Source: Acholoe squamosa (taxonomy: Eukaryota; Annelida; Polychaeta; Phyllodocida; Polynoidae). From it: a DNA stretch of 64,000 nucleotides. Under the pieces are notes generated by a model. That model searched no databases, was not told the origin of the DNA, and was given only the letters and a program-made list of their open reading frames with translations. Positions within the stretch are counted from its first letter, which is position 1. Each line of letters begins with the position of its first letter. The translations under genes and the position numbers were made by a program. This document shows, piece after piece, positions 18,406 to 29,754 of the stretch. The stretch covers positions 60,670,089 to 60,734,088 of the forward strand of contig OX439040.1 of NCBI GenBank assembly GCA_949317995.1, in the 5' to 3' direction.

Positions 18406-21400
18406 TAGTTTTCCACGTCAGTGGAATCCGTAGTGTTCTCCCTTCCTTCGCCGTTGTCTTCGGGTTCATAGAAGGCAGCCATTACCGGTTTAGCAGCGGT
18501 ACATTCAGATGAATAGTGTCCCATGCGCTGGCATCTAAAACACTTTACAGTTCGGCGATCCACTCGGGGTCTCTGCCGACTGGCTTGGATGGCATCTGTA
18601 ATTTTCTTACACATGTCCTCCATAAGTTTGGTCATGTCCGGGGACTGACCATTCACTTTATCGGCGCTTACTAAAGGTTTGGATGCCTTCTCACTGGCCT
18701 TCGGGTCACTCTTGACGTCTGGTGGTGGTCTTGAGTCCCTTGGCTTATTGAAAGCTTTCCTAGGAATATACTTCCTGCCCGTAGTATTCTTCCTTAATTG
18801 GACCGAACAGAAGGTTCCGTCCTCCTGTTCGATTTCAATCAATTCGAAATCATCTGAGGGGATTTGCGCCTCAGACTGCTGGACTACTGATACCAGGGGA
18901 GCCGAGCGGCTGGCATTCGGTATGTCTCCGGCTAACATTGTTCGCTTCTTCACGGCCATATCTATACCATTAAATATGTCGTGAAGTGTTACGCCTTCTT
19001 TCCAGGCATCCCTGGCAGCAACCTGCTCATCTCGGTCTCTCAGACCCTTGACGAATTGGGTAATCAGATCGTCCATATACCAGTCCTGGTTTTCAGTACC
19101 GGGTCTGGCCTTGCTTAGCAGGGCATGGAGCTCCATACCGTATGCTCGGAAAGCTTCGTTAGGCTTCTGCGTACGTTTCTTGAAACGAACCATCGGGTCC
19201 TCCTTGACCATGTTGCATAACAGTCCACTAGCAGATTCTACCAACTGCTCAAAACTTCCAACGAGACCGTACCAGGTTCGCCATTGCTCTACAGCCATGC
19301 GACCCGGGCCGCCTTTCAAACATCTTACCAGATGTGGCTTGGCCTCGTATGGGGTCCACCCATTACAATTCATCACGTCGATGAAGTCTTCAAACCACTC
19401 TTTCCAAGGTCGAGTACCGTCATATTCTTTTGGAATAACGGCTACCCTTCGGGCAGAATTATGAGCATACATCAATCTAGTGCATTGCTGTTTGCTCCAT
19501 TCAACCGCCTTTGTTTCATTCAAGGTTCGGTTGCCCCCTATACCACCGAAGCTCGTATTGCCCGGTGGAGGCGGTGGTGGTGGTGGCTGCGTATACGTCC
19601 ACTGTGGCACACTGTGGTTCGTATAACCCGCGCCACCCTGGTTAGGGCCGGGACCCGAGGTACCACTGTAGCCTGTGGTACCCGGGGTACCGCCCCCTCC
19701 TTGTGCGCTTTGATAACCGCCGCTTGAAGGCTGGTTACCCGTCGGATGACTGCCATCGTTTGATGGATTGGGTTGGTTGCTGTCATTACCAGCTCCTAAC
19801 ACCGCGCTGTCACTCGGATCCACATGTATATGGAATCCGTTAGTCTCTGCACTACTGTCAGAGGCTTCCCGTGGTATATAATCCGGGTCCAAATTGTGGA
19901 CTATGGGGACTTCACTTATCCGGACTCTACTAGTTCGGCCATGTTTATCTTGGGTTCTGATATAAACTCCCCCTTGATCTACGTTCTGCGTCGCATTATC
20001 ATTAATGAAAGGATTATACGGCGGATGCTTCGGCGTAGAACAGGAGACTGGGTCGCCCTGTTTAACGAAAGTCGAATTCGGGTTTGTGTCCTTACTCGCC
20101 GGAGGGGCATTCGCTTGCTCCTGCTCCTGTAAATAACTTTCCATGGCAGACTTATTTATTGTGAGGGTAGCTAGATCTGTGGTTAGGTTTCGCTGTTCCT
20201 CCCTCAGCTGTGCGTTTTCTGCTAAGATTTCGGATCGAATCTTTTCATTTTCCGCCACAGCTCGGTTTCGTTCTTCCTGAGCGGCTAAAGCCTCTCGCTT
20301 AAAAGTATCCTTTAATAAGCGGTACTTTTCACTTTTTTCTTTCTGAGACCTTTGATACTCGTTGGTCTCCTTCCTTATCTCGGCTTGTTCCGAGACCAAT
20401 TTGGCCTCTGTCTCCGCCTTTCGGAGTTGAAGTTTCTTCAGCTTCTCCTCCATGGCATGCAACTCGGATTGTAATCTGTTTACATCCCGGGCCTTAGCAA
20501 CTTCTTCGGCTCTAGCCTTTTCGATTGCTCTAAGTCTATTGGCTTCCTCGAGTTCCAACTCAGCCAATCTTTTCTCTTTCTCGAGTTCGTCTCTTTCTTT
20601 CCTTTCCAAACGATGGGTTGCCGAAGTTAGACGATACTTTAGGTCAGATTCTTTCAGAATCGCCTCCTGCTCCTCGGAACGTAATTTTCCGATCCGAGAC
20701 TTAGTTTCCTCTTCTATTTTTAATTGGGCCGCCATGAATTGTTCATGTTGCCGCTTAGCTTGTAACTCTACCTGTTCTTTGGCTTTCAAATAGGCCGGGG
20801 TAGTTTTATACCCGGGGCCCATCCGACGTCCGTATATAGACCTGCGACTGCCTCCAGGATTAAACATGGAGTCAGACAAGCCTTCGTCTAGCGATCGGCC
20901 TAAGTGATGCCTTTCCGAGCTTTTCGGTTCAGCACCCCTAGGCTTATTCTTCGCATTCATGCTTGGGACTATTGCGTCCCTTATGGCTTTGCCATCGTCG
21001 CTGTCATGGTCCGACGATGTCATTAATGGGGGTACCTCGTTTGCACCATCCGGTACTGCTACTGGGGGGGTCGCAGTACGTTTTCCAGGGCTTTGTGCCA
21101 CTGGCATACCCAAGTTGCTAGCCGAGCCTGCTGGTACAATAGGACACAGCTGGCGTCTACTAGTTATAGCTTGGGACCAATCACTCAGGTCTAAAGTTGG
21201 GGGTTTTACTATTCCCTTGAACAATCCCGTATCCGGTACTCCCATTTGGGGTGTACCCGGATACAAGTTTACGATACCATCACCCGTGGCACCGTCTATC
21301 AGACCAGGTGTCGAGAAAACAGTTCGGACACCCGCCGGATTATACATTTGTTGTTGACTGGGTTTCCAGTCTAACAACAGATGCTGGGATGTAAAGTCAT

Positions 21401-21482
21401 CCTCTTCGAATCCCTCTAGCCCAGGGCTGGGGGATCCGCTTCGGGTTTCCCGAGGCTTTCGGCCAATGTGGCCGCGCACCAC
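18405..21482 (-). CDS. gag: Gag polyprotein, unusually long (1025 codons)
   Basis: The frame opens just after the primer site (TGA at 21500-21498). The first codon called is GTG; the first in-frame ATG is at 21347 (residue 46). Residues about 240-470 are a long charged coiled coil (KRLAELELEEANRLRAIEKA). A glycine/proline-rich linker follows. A Ty3-type capsid region is at about 650-860, with WKEWFEDFIDVM and PNEAFRAYGMELHALL. A CCHC zinc knuckle, C-x2-C-x4-H-x4-C, is at 981-994 (CFRCQRMGHYSSEC). It ends in TAG at 18405. Typical gypsy gags are 300-500 residues, so the N-terminal half is extra. The role is particle assembly and RNA packaging. Confidence 0.93.
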   Translation of the reverse strand: MVRGHIGRKPRETRSGSPSPGLEGFEEDDFTSQHLLLDWKPSQQQMYNPAGVRTVFSTPGLIDGATGDGIVNLYPGTPQMGVPDTGLFKGIVKPPTLDLSDWSQAITSRRQLCPIVPAGSASNLGMPVAQSPGKRTATPPVAVPDGANEVPPLMTSSDHDSDDGKAIRDAIVPSMNAKNKPRGAEPKSSERHHLGRSLDEGLSDSMFNPGGSRRSIYGRRMGPGYKTTPAYLKAKEQVELQAKRQHEQFMAAQLKIEEETKSRIGKLRSEEQEAILKESDLKYRLTSATHRLERKERDELEKEKRLAELELEEANRLRAIEKARAEEVAKARDVNRLQSELHAMEEKLKKLQLRKAETEAKLVSEQAEIRKETNEYQRSQKEKSEKYRLLKDTFKREALAAQEERNRAVAENEKIRSEILAENAQLREEQRNLTTDLATLTINKSAMESYLQEQEQANAPPASKDTNPNSTFVKQGDPVSCSTPKHPPYNPFINDNATQNVDQGGVYIRTQDKHGRTSRVRISEVPIVHNLDPDYIPREASDSSAETNGFHIHVDPSDSAVLGAGNDSNQPNPSNDGSHPTGNQPSSGGYQSAQGGGGTPGTTGYSGTSGPGPNQGGAGYTNHSVPQWTYTQPPPPPPPPGNTSFGGIGGNRTLNETKAVEWSKQQCTRLMYAHNSARRVAVIPKEYDGTRPWKEWFEDFIDVMNCNGWTPYEAKPHLVRCLKGGPGRMAVEQWRTWYGLVGSFEQLVESASGLLCNMVKEDPMVRFKKRTQKPNEAFRAYGMELHALLSKARPGTENQDWYMDDLITQFVKGLRDRDEQVAARDAWKEGVTLHDIFNGIDMAVKKRTMLAGDIPNASRSAPLVSVVQQSEAQIPSDDFELIEIEQEDGTFCSVQLRKNTTGRKYIPRKAFNKPRDSRPPPDVKSDPKASEKASKPLVSADKVNGQSPDMTKLMEDMCKKITDAIQASRQRPRVDRRTVKCFRCQRMGHYSSECTAAKPVMAAFYEPEDNGEGRENTTDSTDVEN

Positions 21483-21496
21483 CCCCGAACCAACTG

Positions 21497-21508
21497 GTCA
21501 CGGCACCA
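21497..21508 (-). promoter_or_regulatory. Primer binding site, tRNA-His type
   Basis: One base inside the 5' LTR the element strand reads TGGTGCCGTGAC, complementary to a tRNA 3' end GTCACGGCA plus CCA. That matches the 3' end of animal tRNA-His as remembered; the match ends after 12 nt. It primes minus-strand DNA synthesis. Confidence 0.75.
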
Positions 21509-21509
21509 G

Positions 21510-21874
21510 TGTAATGGTTCGTATTGACTTATATGTTGGGTGGCTCTTTGGCTCGCTTACCACTAGAAATACCAACACAACACGAGTAGTTCGGGTTGGG
21601 CAAAGCCCCAGAAACCCCTACCTCTCGGGTAGGACTTTATTCCACTCTAGTCTACAGGTTAGGCTGCGCGTCTGGACTGGACTAGATCCAGTCACCTTCT
21701 GCCGCTCGTCCGGCTCCTTAGTAGGAGCTGGACGCGAGGCATGGTGCCGCCCCCTCTTGTACCAACGGGGTATCACAAAGCGACACCTAGCTGGCATAGA
21801 AGGAACAGGCACCACACGAACACGTCTCTCGGATGAACGGCACTAATATATATACGACGATACCGGCCCCTACA
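21510..21874 (-). repeat. 5' LTR (right copy)
   Basis: 365 bp, same sequence as 9273-9637. As the 5' LTR it carries the promoter: TATATATA at 21847-21854 on the element strand close to its outer edge, and AATAAA at 21636-21641. Confidence 0.95.
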
Positions 21875-21878
21875 CCTA
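21875..21878. repeat. Target site duplication, right (CCTA)
   Basis: Copy of 9269-9272 directly after the right LTR. Confidence 0.85.
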
Positions 21879-22330
21879 AAACTGCTAAAGGCTACTTTTT
21901 TGTGGAGAATTCAAAGATTTTTGATAAAACGTTCTATTTTGGGGGAAAGGTTCCATATTTGGCATTAAAAATAATGTTTTGGGCCAAAACAGGCATTTTT
22001 GTTAATTTCTGTTTCCATGAAAACATGATATTCATTCTAAATAAGAAAATAGATGATCCTATTTGAAGGAGCGTTTCACAAGGTCCACTATGGTGAAAAC
22101 AGAATGAAAATATCATTTCTAGATCAAAAGTTATGGGCAAAAGAATGAAATTTTATGCTAATTTAGCTAATTAGCATAAATTAATTATGCTAATTGTAGT
22201 TGTATCTCATGACCATGGAGACGTAGGGTTTATTGACATTCACGAAATGGTCATACCTACCCATATTCAGCAAGCTATTCCTCCAAAACTAACAGGAGTA
22301 TCTTCTCATGCAATATATCACTGTAAAGCT
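21879..22330 (+). repeat. Right fragment of repeat split by the LTR element
   Basis: Continues the repeat begun at 9190. It matches 52913 to about 53330: ggctacttttttgtgg, a ggaaaggttcc tract, agatcaaaagttatgggc, then an AT-rich gctaatttagctaattagca motif. Target repeat of unknown class; no coding potential is accepted. Confidence 0.85.
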
Positions 22331-22339
22331 AGTGATCTG

Positions 22340-23870
22340 AATTTTAAAGTTGACTTTTAGCACGGAACACTCTTTCTCCTTGCCTCTACACAAATCATCT
22401 TCATTGTAGAACCCCTCATTTTCGTCATTTTCGGCTTCTCTGGAAAAATAGATATGAAACTATAATTAGGTTTGAATTTATTTTTTCATATAGAGACTTA
22501 CACTATGCTTAGGCCCAAAACCACTACCCAAATGGGAAAACAAGGTCTTTACTCTACTAGAACATACTGATAATTCATGCTGAGAAAGGCACAGGGAGAA
22601 GGGAGGGAGGAATAACTCTATCCAGGTGCTCAGGGCTGAAACAAACTGACATTGTAAAGAGCGGAAGGTTCCTCTACTCTGTTAACCAGGACATTTTAGT
22701 TTGAGACAGTATGGACTCAACTGACGCTGACCAAAACACCTTCTGTTTCCGTTGAATAAAACGATTACAGTTTAAATTTAATCAATATGACCTACACAGT
22801 AACATAGAAACATCTATTCATAGTTCAGCTTACCTTTTTGCTTGCTTTAGGCATTTTTCTATCTTATTTTGTCAGCGTCGACTACAAAACCCGCCTTCCG
22901 GAAGGTGAGGGCGGCCATTGACATCACATAATTCATGATGTCATTGGGGAAACCCTGGGATCCCCGAACTGAAATCACGGCTTTGGCACAAAAATTTAAA
23001 AGAAAATAATAAACGCAGAGGCTACAACACGGAGGTCCATGTTCGAAGGTCCGTGTTTAATAAAAAGGGTCCGCGTTTATTGTTAAAACCCGGAGGGCAT
23101 TAGTATTCAACAAAAGGAACATTTTTAACCAAAAAAAATATGGAGTCCGTGGTAGGGTCCATGTTTCAGGTCCGCGTTTAATAAATAAAAAATAAACACT
23201 GTGAAATGGCCTCCTGACTGGGAACACCATTGTTACTTGGCCCCAATTGCTTTTTCAATCAATTCCCAGACAAACATCAAAGGTTTTTCCTACAACATAG
23301 CTGTCCAGGTTTTACGCTACTGCTTGGGAATGGCCTCTGTTGCATAATTGCCACCTGTTCCTTTAAAGTAACCTCCCCCCCCCCAATGAATGGGTTAATT
23401 ATGTTGTTTCTAGGTCATGTTTCCATTTCACTTTTTACTCTGTTACTAATGCATCTATATATAGATATTTTGTTAGAAATGCATCAATATACTAGATATC
23501 TTGTTAGTTTTGTTAATCCTTGATGGAAAGGATTATGCAGACAATTAACCGAAAGGGATTATGTGAGGGTGAGCCATCATACCCAGATTCCATGAAGCAG
23601 ATATCACCCTAAATAGCTAGCATGAAATGTAATGGTGTTATGAAGTGTTAATAGCATGTCTCGCCAATCCATATTCAGAATTGACAGGATCAGGGAGCTT
23701 CCACAGGACAAGTTTGCCACTACCAGAAGAGTAAGTAGATCCAGAGTGGATTGGGCAGTGATGTCCACTCCAGAGACGCTGTGCAACGCTAGGTGTGACA
23801 GGAAAGTTTCACCTGTGGTAGTGTAATCCAGCGTGTGATGGGAACCTGACTTGCCTTGAATTAGGATTCA
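22340..23870. other. No gene seen; local repeats of a GGTCCGCGTTTA motif
   Basis: Between about 23010 and 23200 the motif ggtccgcgttta and near variants recur several times among A-rich DNA, some with intervening palindromic halves. The rest is unremarkable. Confidence 0.45.
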
Positions 23871-23883
23871 TTTAATTCATCTC

Positions 23884-23935
23884 CATCTCTCTCTGTTTCT
23901 CTCTCTCTCTCTCTGTCTCTCTGTCTCTCTGTCTA

Positions 23936-24000
<65 letters not shown>
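23884..24000. repeat. CT/CTGT microsatellite
   Basis: Long run of ct with interspersed ctgt units. Confidence 0.95.
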
Positions 24001-24002
<2 letters not shown>

Positions 24003-24825
24003 TCCTCAATCATTCGAGATTTTCTTTCCTTCTTTCCTTCCCAGCCCCCGCCAGGACTCCTGCCATGAATGATACAGGTTGCACTGCTTCCACCAAAGGG
24101 AATTCCCACTGATAGTTCCTGTCTACCTCACACCTTCTTCTACCTTCATCCACTGCTCTACTCCCCAAGTAACAGTGAACAAAGAAAAAAAAGAGAAGAA
24201 ACCATTTTGCGACGTATTCCTTGGTGGGTTGCATGAGCCACTGACCTAATGTGCCCATTTATGTCAGAGGGGAAATCTTCCTAATAGAAGTATGGGACAA
24301 CACTACTGGGTACACCCTTGTGGTAAGCCACACTGATAGGACTGCTACCTTTTTGTGTCGGTCTATCTGAGAAGCCAATAAGACATGGCCACAAGTGGCT
24401 TTACAAGAGGACAGTTAAGAAATGGTTATAGGAAATAGATGTAGTTATCTCCAACTCATGGGAATATGAGTTTAACTAATTTGGCTTCCTAGAGCACTTA
24501 TAAATATATATAGTGAGATTCTAAATGTATGTTATACCAGCAGGTTAGTATTCTCGTAATTGCTTTGCTGCTGGAAATCAAATTTAGCTTAATCTCACAG
24601 TTATACATGTAGTAACTATGGCGTTACCAATGGGATTAGTCTGTAGACTTGGACTAGATGATGAATGTGCATCTTATGATGGATTACTTGGGTCCATGTG
24701 GTCAATTCCATCTCGTAAATACTACAAGAACAGAATCTACTGATTGCTCAGTAATTTACAAAAAGGAAAATGGCATATATTTAAGTAAATCACCTTGACA
24801 AATCATTAGACATATATATCCTTTA

Positions 24826-24960
24826 GCTCTCTTCTTTCTTCCCTCAAGGCTGAAAGGTCCCTGGAGGATGCTATGTACTGAAATGCCTAAAGGGGCGTGT
24901 CACTATTGGGGCTTGTCAAAGTACCATCATAGCATTTCTTCCACATCCACTGCAGCTTAC
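24826..24960. repeat. Duplicated block R1 (pair at 45977-46110)
   Basis: aaggtccctggaggatgct and the surrounding 130 bp recur at 45.98-46.11 kb in the same order and orientation. Part of the collinear duplication between 24-32 kb and 45-58 kb. Confidence 0.75.
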
Positions 24961-25854
24961 CACTTACAGGAAATGTAGGGAAGATACATAATTATGGCTA
25001 GCAACTTAGGGCTATTTCTCAAGATGTTAAGATCCATTTTGCAAACATTAAGAAATTCTATTTTATCTGTATTCCATAAATCCTATTGTAAATTTTATCT
25101 AATCAATGCCAAGGCTGTGTCAACGAACCGTTACAAGTGGGTGAAGTGACAAACACTGAACCCAGAGAAGTTCATTTGATCCTCTTTATTGCAAAGCTGA
25201 CATGAGTGTTCATACAGGTGGTAACAATGATACACTCGCCAGTGTCCAAGCTCTGTCCCTGAGCCTATAGCTTTACCTGTCCTAGGTCCTGATATGAGGT
25301 ATAGGTTTGGTGTGAAGAGATGTAAGGTAGAGATACTGGGAGCTGCTTGTGCGGCGTGTTATATACTCAGCTGGGCAGCTCATGGTAATGATGACATCTG
25401 CTCTCCGTCAGGTGCAACACTTGGTGGTGCAATACCAGGTGGAGAGCAGCTCACCATGTGGACCAATGAGGGGTAAGGGTGTGTCATTTAGATATGCCCT
25501 GGTCTTAAAATAGCATCCACTGGTATGTTACAGAACCTCCAGTGGGGTTGTGGCCGGAATAATCTGGTTTGGCTGTTATGACATCCGTGTTGGGATGATG
25601 TGTGAGCAGCTCACTGGATCCCACTGGAGGAGGCGGGGTTCGGTGTTGAGTGACCCCACCTACTATTGAGTAAATAGATAGGGGCAGGTGGTAAACTTGT
25701 GGACAGAGCACAGGCCTATATGGCAAAGAAATTAATAAAGGTGTAAAATAATGATAATACCCAGAATAGTCCATTGACAGCTGCCTTATTGGAAATTGAC
25801 ATTACTTTCAGACTTTTGTCATGGACTAGACTATAATTGTGTAGGGAAGCTGAT

Positions 25855-26050
25855 ACGTTTCAGTGTCTGCAGTGTCGGCACTGACTGCAGCTGGGGAAAA
25901 GGATTAGGATGTTGGCAGAATTCATGTGTTTCCAACTTTTAATCTGGTAGGATAGTTCCAAGAATTGAGGAATTCAGCCATGGAGTTCTGAAGGTTATTT
26001 CACAGGGACCTTTGAATCAACTTGTGTGGTCTCAAACTTCTGGATGTAGA
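25855..26050. repeat. Duplicated block R2 (pair at 46248-46450)
   Basis: Shares gtttccaa, ggtaggata, gccatggagttctg and intervening sequence with 46.25-46.45 kb, diverged by many substitutions and small indels. Confidence 0.75.
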
Positions 26051-26159
26051 ACTGTAGTCACAACCTCTTACCTCATTAACCTTGTAATCATGTAAATATT
26101 ACTCTAACAAGAAAACCTGAACTCACTGGATATTACATCTTGAAATAGTTAGGTATAAT

Positions 26160-26990
26160 TACACCATCAAATCTCATTCCGATGTGCATGTCTCGGAGAC
26201 GTTAATAGACCTGTTTATTGATTCTTAACCTATGCCTTTCTAACCTTAGTCATTGTTTGATATAAAATATATTACAAAATTAATGGTTTCTTGGTAGGGT
26301 TATTTTCAGGGTATCAAAGGATACTAATAATATTGAAGTTATTATGTTTCTGATGGCAAACTATGGTCATTTCCAACGGCAAAACTGTGGTCAGTTCTCA
26401 CGGCAAACTTTCCATTAAATACAATTGAGATCGGTGAAAGCGTTGTGTAGGGCAGGGCCTTATCTCATTTAAGTGTCTCAAAATATTATTTAGATTGAAT
26501 TTATAAAAAACCTTATAGTCCTCAACTATATTTTAATGACAGATATCAGGATTAGCAATATAGCAACCCCATTTTTAGTGTTGGGTAAACAGGCATTATT
26601 GATTTGTCCAATGGACATCCTGATTGAGATTATAATTCTAGTACGTTATGATTTATATCCTGATATTTAAAATGTATAAGTTCACATAAAAGACACTTGT
26701 TTGTGAGACAGAACAATCAGGGCATTTAATGTTCGTTTTATACTTTCTTTATGATCAACCTTACAGTAATGCTATTTCACCACATCAGATAATACCACAA
26801 TCCTCCAAAGGCATTGTAGAAGAAACCGATGTTTTCCAATGCCCTTGGGATGTCCTTGGAATAGCCCCACACTCAGTCAGCTACATATGGGTCTTTGCTA
26901 GATGGAAGGCTAATGCCATTGGCCTGATTAAATTATTGTCTGGCTCCTCATGAGGTGGCACTCCAGAGGCATTAAGCAGGGCATCTGGAT
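26160..26990. repeat. Duplicated block R3 (pair at 46960-47500)
   Basis: Matches include atgtgcatgtctcggagac, attgtagaagaaacc, aatgcccttgggat and ggctcctc, in the same order in the partner. A weaker third copy is at about 58355-58470. Confidence 0.7.
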
Positions 26991-27138
26991 TTTCTTTTTC
27001 GATCTTACAGGACAAAAAGTCCCCTTGGGACTTGGAGGCATTAGCTCATTATTAGTTTATGATGATTTGAATGAAATGTCCATTTTCTGCAAGCGAATAT
27101 GTCCCATATTATATACAGTATCGATATTTACAAGACTA

Positions 27139-27497
27139 CTGGTGTTGAAAGCAGCACAAGATATCAGAGATGGATCTGGGTAATCTGATAGTGCTGATTC
27201 CGGACCCGGGGTGCGTATCTCGATATCTAAGTCTTAACAAGGTCAAATCTAAGGTCAAAGGTCACAATACAATTTTAATGCATCCAAATCAACTTCGATA
27301 ACATTTGAATGGCGAAGCCACTGTGCACTAACTATTCTTCTCTCTATTCCATATATTATATACCAGATGGTGACCTTTGACCTTTCAATTTGACATTGTT
27401 CCAACCTAGATATCGAGTTACACACCCCACATTCAGAATCAGCACTATTAAATTACTCAGATCTATCTCTGATATCTTGTGCTGCTTTCAACACCAG
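27139..27497. repeat. Fold-back MITE, about 360 bp
   Basis: Begins ctggtgttgaaagcagcaca and ends with the reverse complement. Arms of roughly 130-150 bp pair with moderate mismatch (atatcagagatggatc against gatctatctctgatat; gatatcta against tagatatc; aaaggtcac against gtgacctt). The centre is about 80-100 bp of AT-rich DNA. No ORF. No target duplication assigned. Confidence 0.8.
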
Positions 27498-27654
27498 CAG
27501 TTTTTTTTATATTCAGGAGCTAGCCAACATTTATATACCAACGTGTCTCACCTGCAACAATAAAATCTCGTCATTTATCATTAGTTTAGTTATTGTTAAG
27601 TTCTGAGTAGATCGGGTCTATGCATGGGAGAGACAATGTGGAATTATTCCTACA

Positions 27655-27760
27655 CCAATATCCCCCCTCACCCATCTCAACCACTTTGTATCTAGTATCA
27701 ATTGAGTGACAATTGAGTAAAATGACAATTTAGCTGTGGTCTGCTGGGTCTACAGGTTGA
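27655..27760. repeat. Duplicated block R4 (pair at 49640-49730)
   Basis: ctcacccatctcaaccac, attgagtgacaattgagta and ctgctgggtct have close counterparts at 49.64-49.73 kb. Confidence 0.65.
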
Positions 27761-27930
27761 TAACAAAGATTAGTATCTATAAGCATCATAGCTAGCTCCA
27801 GGTCCCTGGTCAATGGTGAGGGTGTTCTCTTCTCAAACTGTATTCCCAATGTTAAAATGGTATCGGAATGGCATTTTTAAACTTTACTAAAGTTACATGT
27901 GTAGGACAATGGGGGTACCTCTTTGTAAGT

Positions 27931-28110
27931 AATATATGATGAATAGACTTGCACGAGTTGGCTTCAGGGGGTGATATAAGCATGAGCCGTAGGCGAATGC
28001 TTATATGAAACCCATAAAGCCAACGAGTGCAAGTCTATTCATTATATATTGCGCTTATAACACAGTTTCCTCCATTAATTCTTAGTATTTACCTTTATAT
28101 TGTATAGAAT
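27931..28110 (+). repeat. Hairpin-headed composite repeat, copy 3 (partial)
   Basis: Hairpin arms at 27931-27983 and 27997-28050 pair over about 53 bp with few mismatches around the loop gagccgtaggcga. It is followed by acagtttcctccatt, the same tract that follows the hairpins of the other two copies. The second palindrome and tRNA-like parts were not found here. Confidence 0.75.
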
Positions 28111-28719
28111 CCATTCATTTATTTTGCGAGGCGACAAGACGGCCCTCCACCATCTTGGTTTCATGTTGATGTATGGTTAAGCTGGCAACCTCCTCCAACT
28201 CCCATTCTTGTAGGTTTACTACTGCGAACACGTCAAGACAGAGCTGCGCCAGTCTAAAATATAATCCATTCTGTACACACCAGGCGGTGGCACCTGTAGT
28301 GTTGACAGAATGGCGAAGACGCACAGCAAGTTGCTCGATTCGAAAGTTTAATAATTTTTTATGTTAAATTCAGCCTTAATATCAAGTAATCTACACGACA
28401 GGGGGTTAGAATGAGGTTTCAACTATGTTATGTCCACAGCATTTTGCTATATTTGGTACATAAGCTTCAAAAATGGAGGATTTACTTTCGTGTCAACTCG
28501 CTGTCAAGGTAGGATTCAATATGTCCGCCCCACTGTCCGTCCGCCATCAATTTTGGGTTCTTATATCGCCAGATAAGAGAACTCATATTATCCATTTTCG
28601 GCACTGAAAACTCGCTAACCGTGTTATAATAGCTGGTAACATGGGTTGAAACACCGACCAAACAATCATCAAGAAAGAGGCTTTGACTAGTTTGAGCACC
28701 TAATGTGGGATTAGCCATA

Positions 28720-28960
28720 GAATGGACCAACAAGCTGGGATATATATCTGGTTGTGAACAACTACATATTGAATGATTGATTTCCTTTGATGAGAGGTGC
28801 TGAAACTTCGGATGCCCTTGCCCTGGACCCTCTCCACCCATTGATGGGTGATGCCATGCCACCCTACCATAAATGACGCTACCTATCAGTGCTGCGTACT
28901 AGCTGATGGGTTTGCACCTCCCCCTATAGCATGTTTATGTATGGTGCTACAGTGTCGATT
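28720..28960. repeat. Duplicated block R5 (partners at 51150-51400 and 59150-59360)
   Basis: atggaccaacaagctgg, tgatgagaggtgctg and gatgccatgccaccct recur at 51.15-51.4 kb, and more weakly at 59.15-59.36 kb. Three ordered copies support repeated duplication of a larger unit. Confidence 0.75.
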
Positions 28961-29102
28961 TCGCCCATGACCATCTCCATATTCCCCACTGCAATTTTCC
29001 TCTTGCTACACCAAATGAGATTCACAGGCAGCTATATCCAGACCCATAAACTTCAGACTGTGTCATTTTGATACATATATACCTGTACTTTTTGACATAT
29101 AA

Positions 29103-29562
29103 GGTCGAAAATCATAGAAGGTTTGCATATGACGAATTTGGAGGTATTCCAGCCCCTACTCTTTGTATTTTAGTTTCCCCCTCTATTTTTTTGGCTCAAA
29201 GTGTCAGGCTGGATGAAATCTTCATGTTACATATGGGTTTTGATGGTCACATATGCATATTTTGGGCTCCAGGGGGGTAAAATGTGCCCAAAATAACCAA
29301 AATTGTCTGGGCGAAATTGTTTCTGGGAGAATGACATTTGAGTTACAAGCCATGTTGAGGGCTTAATTTCCTACAGAAACAATCTTCATACCTCCATGAA
29401 AATCTCAGGTCCAGACTATTTTGACCTGTAGATTAAGAAAATAACTTTATCATTTATGTCAGATGTGTTCTTGCTATTGTAAAAGAGGCATACTTATAAG
29501 ACCTCTTTTTCTGGGCACATGTCTGGGCGAATGACATGCACACTTTCTATGATTTGTGACCA
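29103..29562 (+). mobile_element. 460-bp MITE, copy A
   Basis: Starts GGTCGAAAATCATAGAA and ends with near-complementary TTCTATGATTTGTGACCA. TAA is directly duplicated at 29100-29102 and 29563-29565. An inverted relative at 42403-42870 has the same ends flanked by ACT. A 3-bp duplication points to PIF/Harbinger-type mobilisation. Confidence 0.8.
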
Positions 29563-29754
29563 TAAAATCTTATGAAACTAAGATAAACAATTAACCTACT
29601 TATTCTGACAGAACATTTCTAACAATCATAAAATTTGGTCCATTTACAATATTATCTTTTATTGCATTTGTTTGATTTTCTACAGCATGCATTTTCTGTG
29701 TCATAAGGGATACATATCCTATATGCAGCCTCAAACATTCCTACCCACTGCTTA

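Larger units (their letters stand above)
9273..21874 (-). mobile_element. Complete Ty3/gypsy LTR retrotransposon with 3' ORF cassette, 12.6 kb
   Basis: Two 365-bp LTRs flank a minus-strand coding array: gag, pol (protease, RT, RNase H, integrase), then four extra sense ORFs. The PR-RT-RH-IN order and integrase core define Ty3/gypsy. It is flanked by CCTA duplications, has a primer binding site and a purine tract, and its LTRs agree base for base by reading, so the insertion is recent. It is visibly GC-richer than its flanks. Its length is roughly twice that of a plain gypsy element, because of a 1025-codon gag and about 3.4 kb of ORFs after pol. It interrupts a repeat whose uninterrupted relative lies at 52.8 kb. 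Confidence 0.97.

Noticed and set aside
21934..22140. Similar minus-strand ORFs here and at 52927-53175
   Set aside because: Similarity follows from the shared repeat; no domain or conserved start is seen.
25294..25476. 60-codon ORF as host exon
   Set aside because: No family recognised, no splice support on the 5' side, and no counterpart in the duplicated segment.
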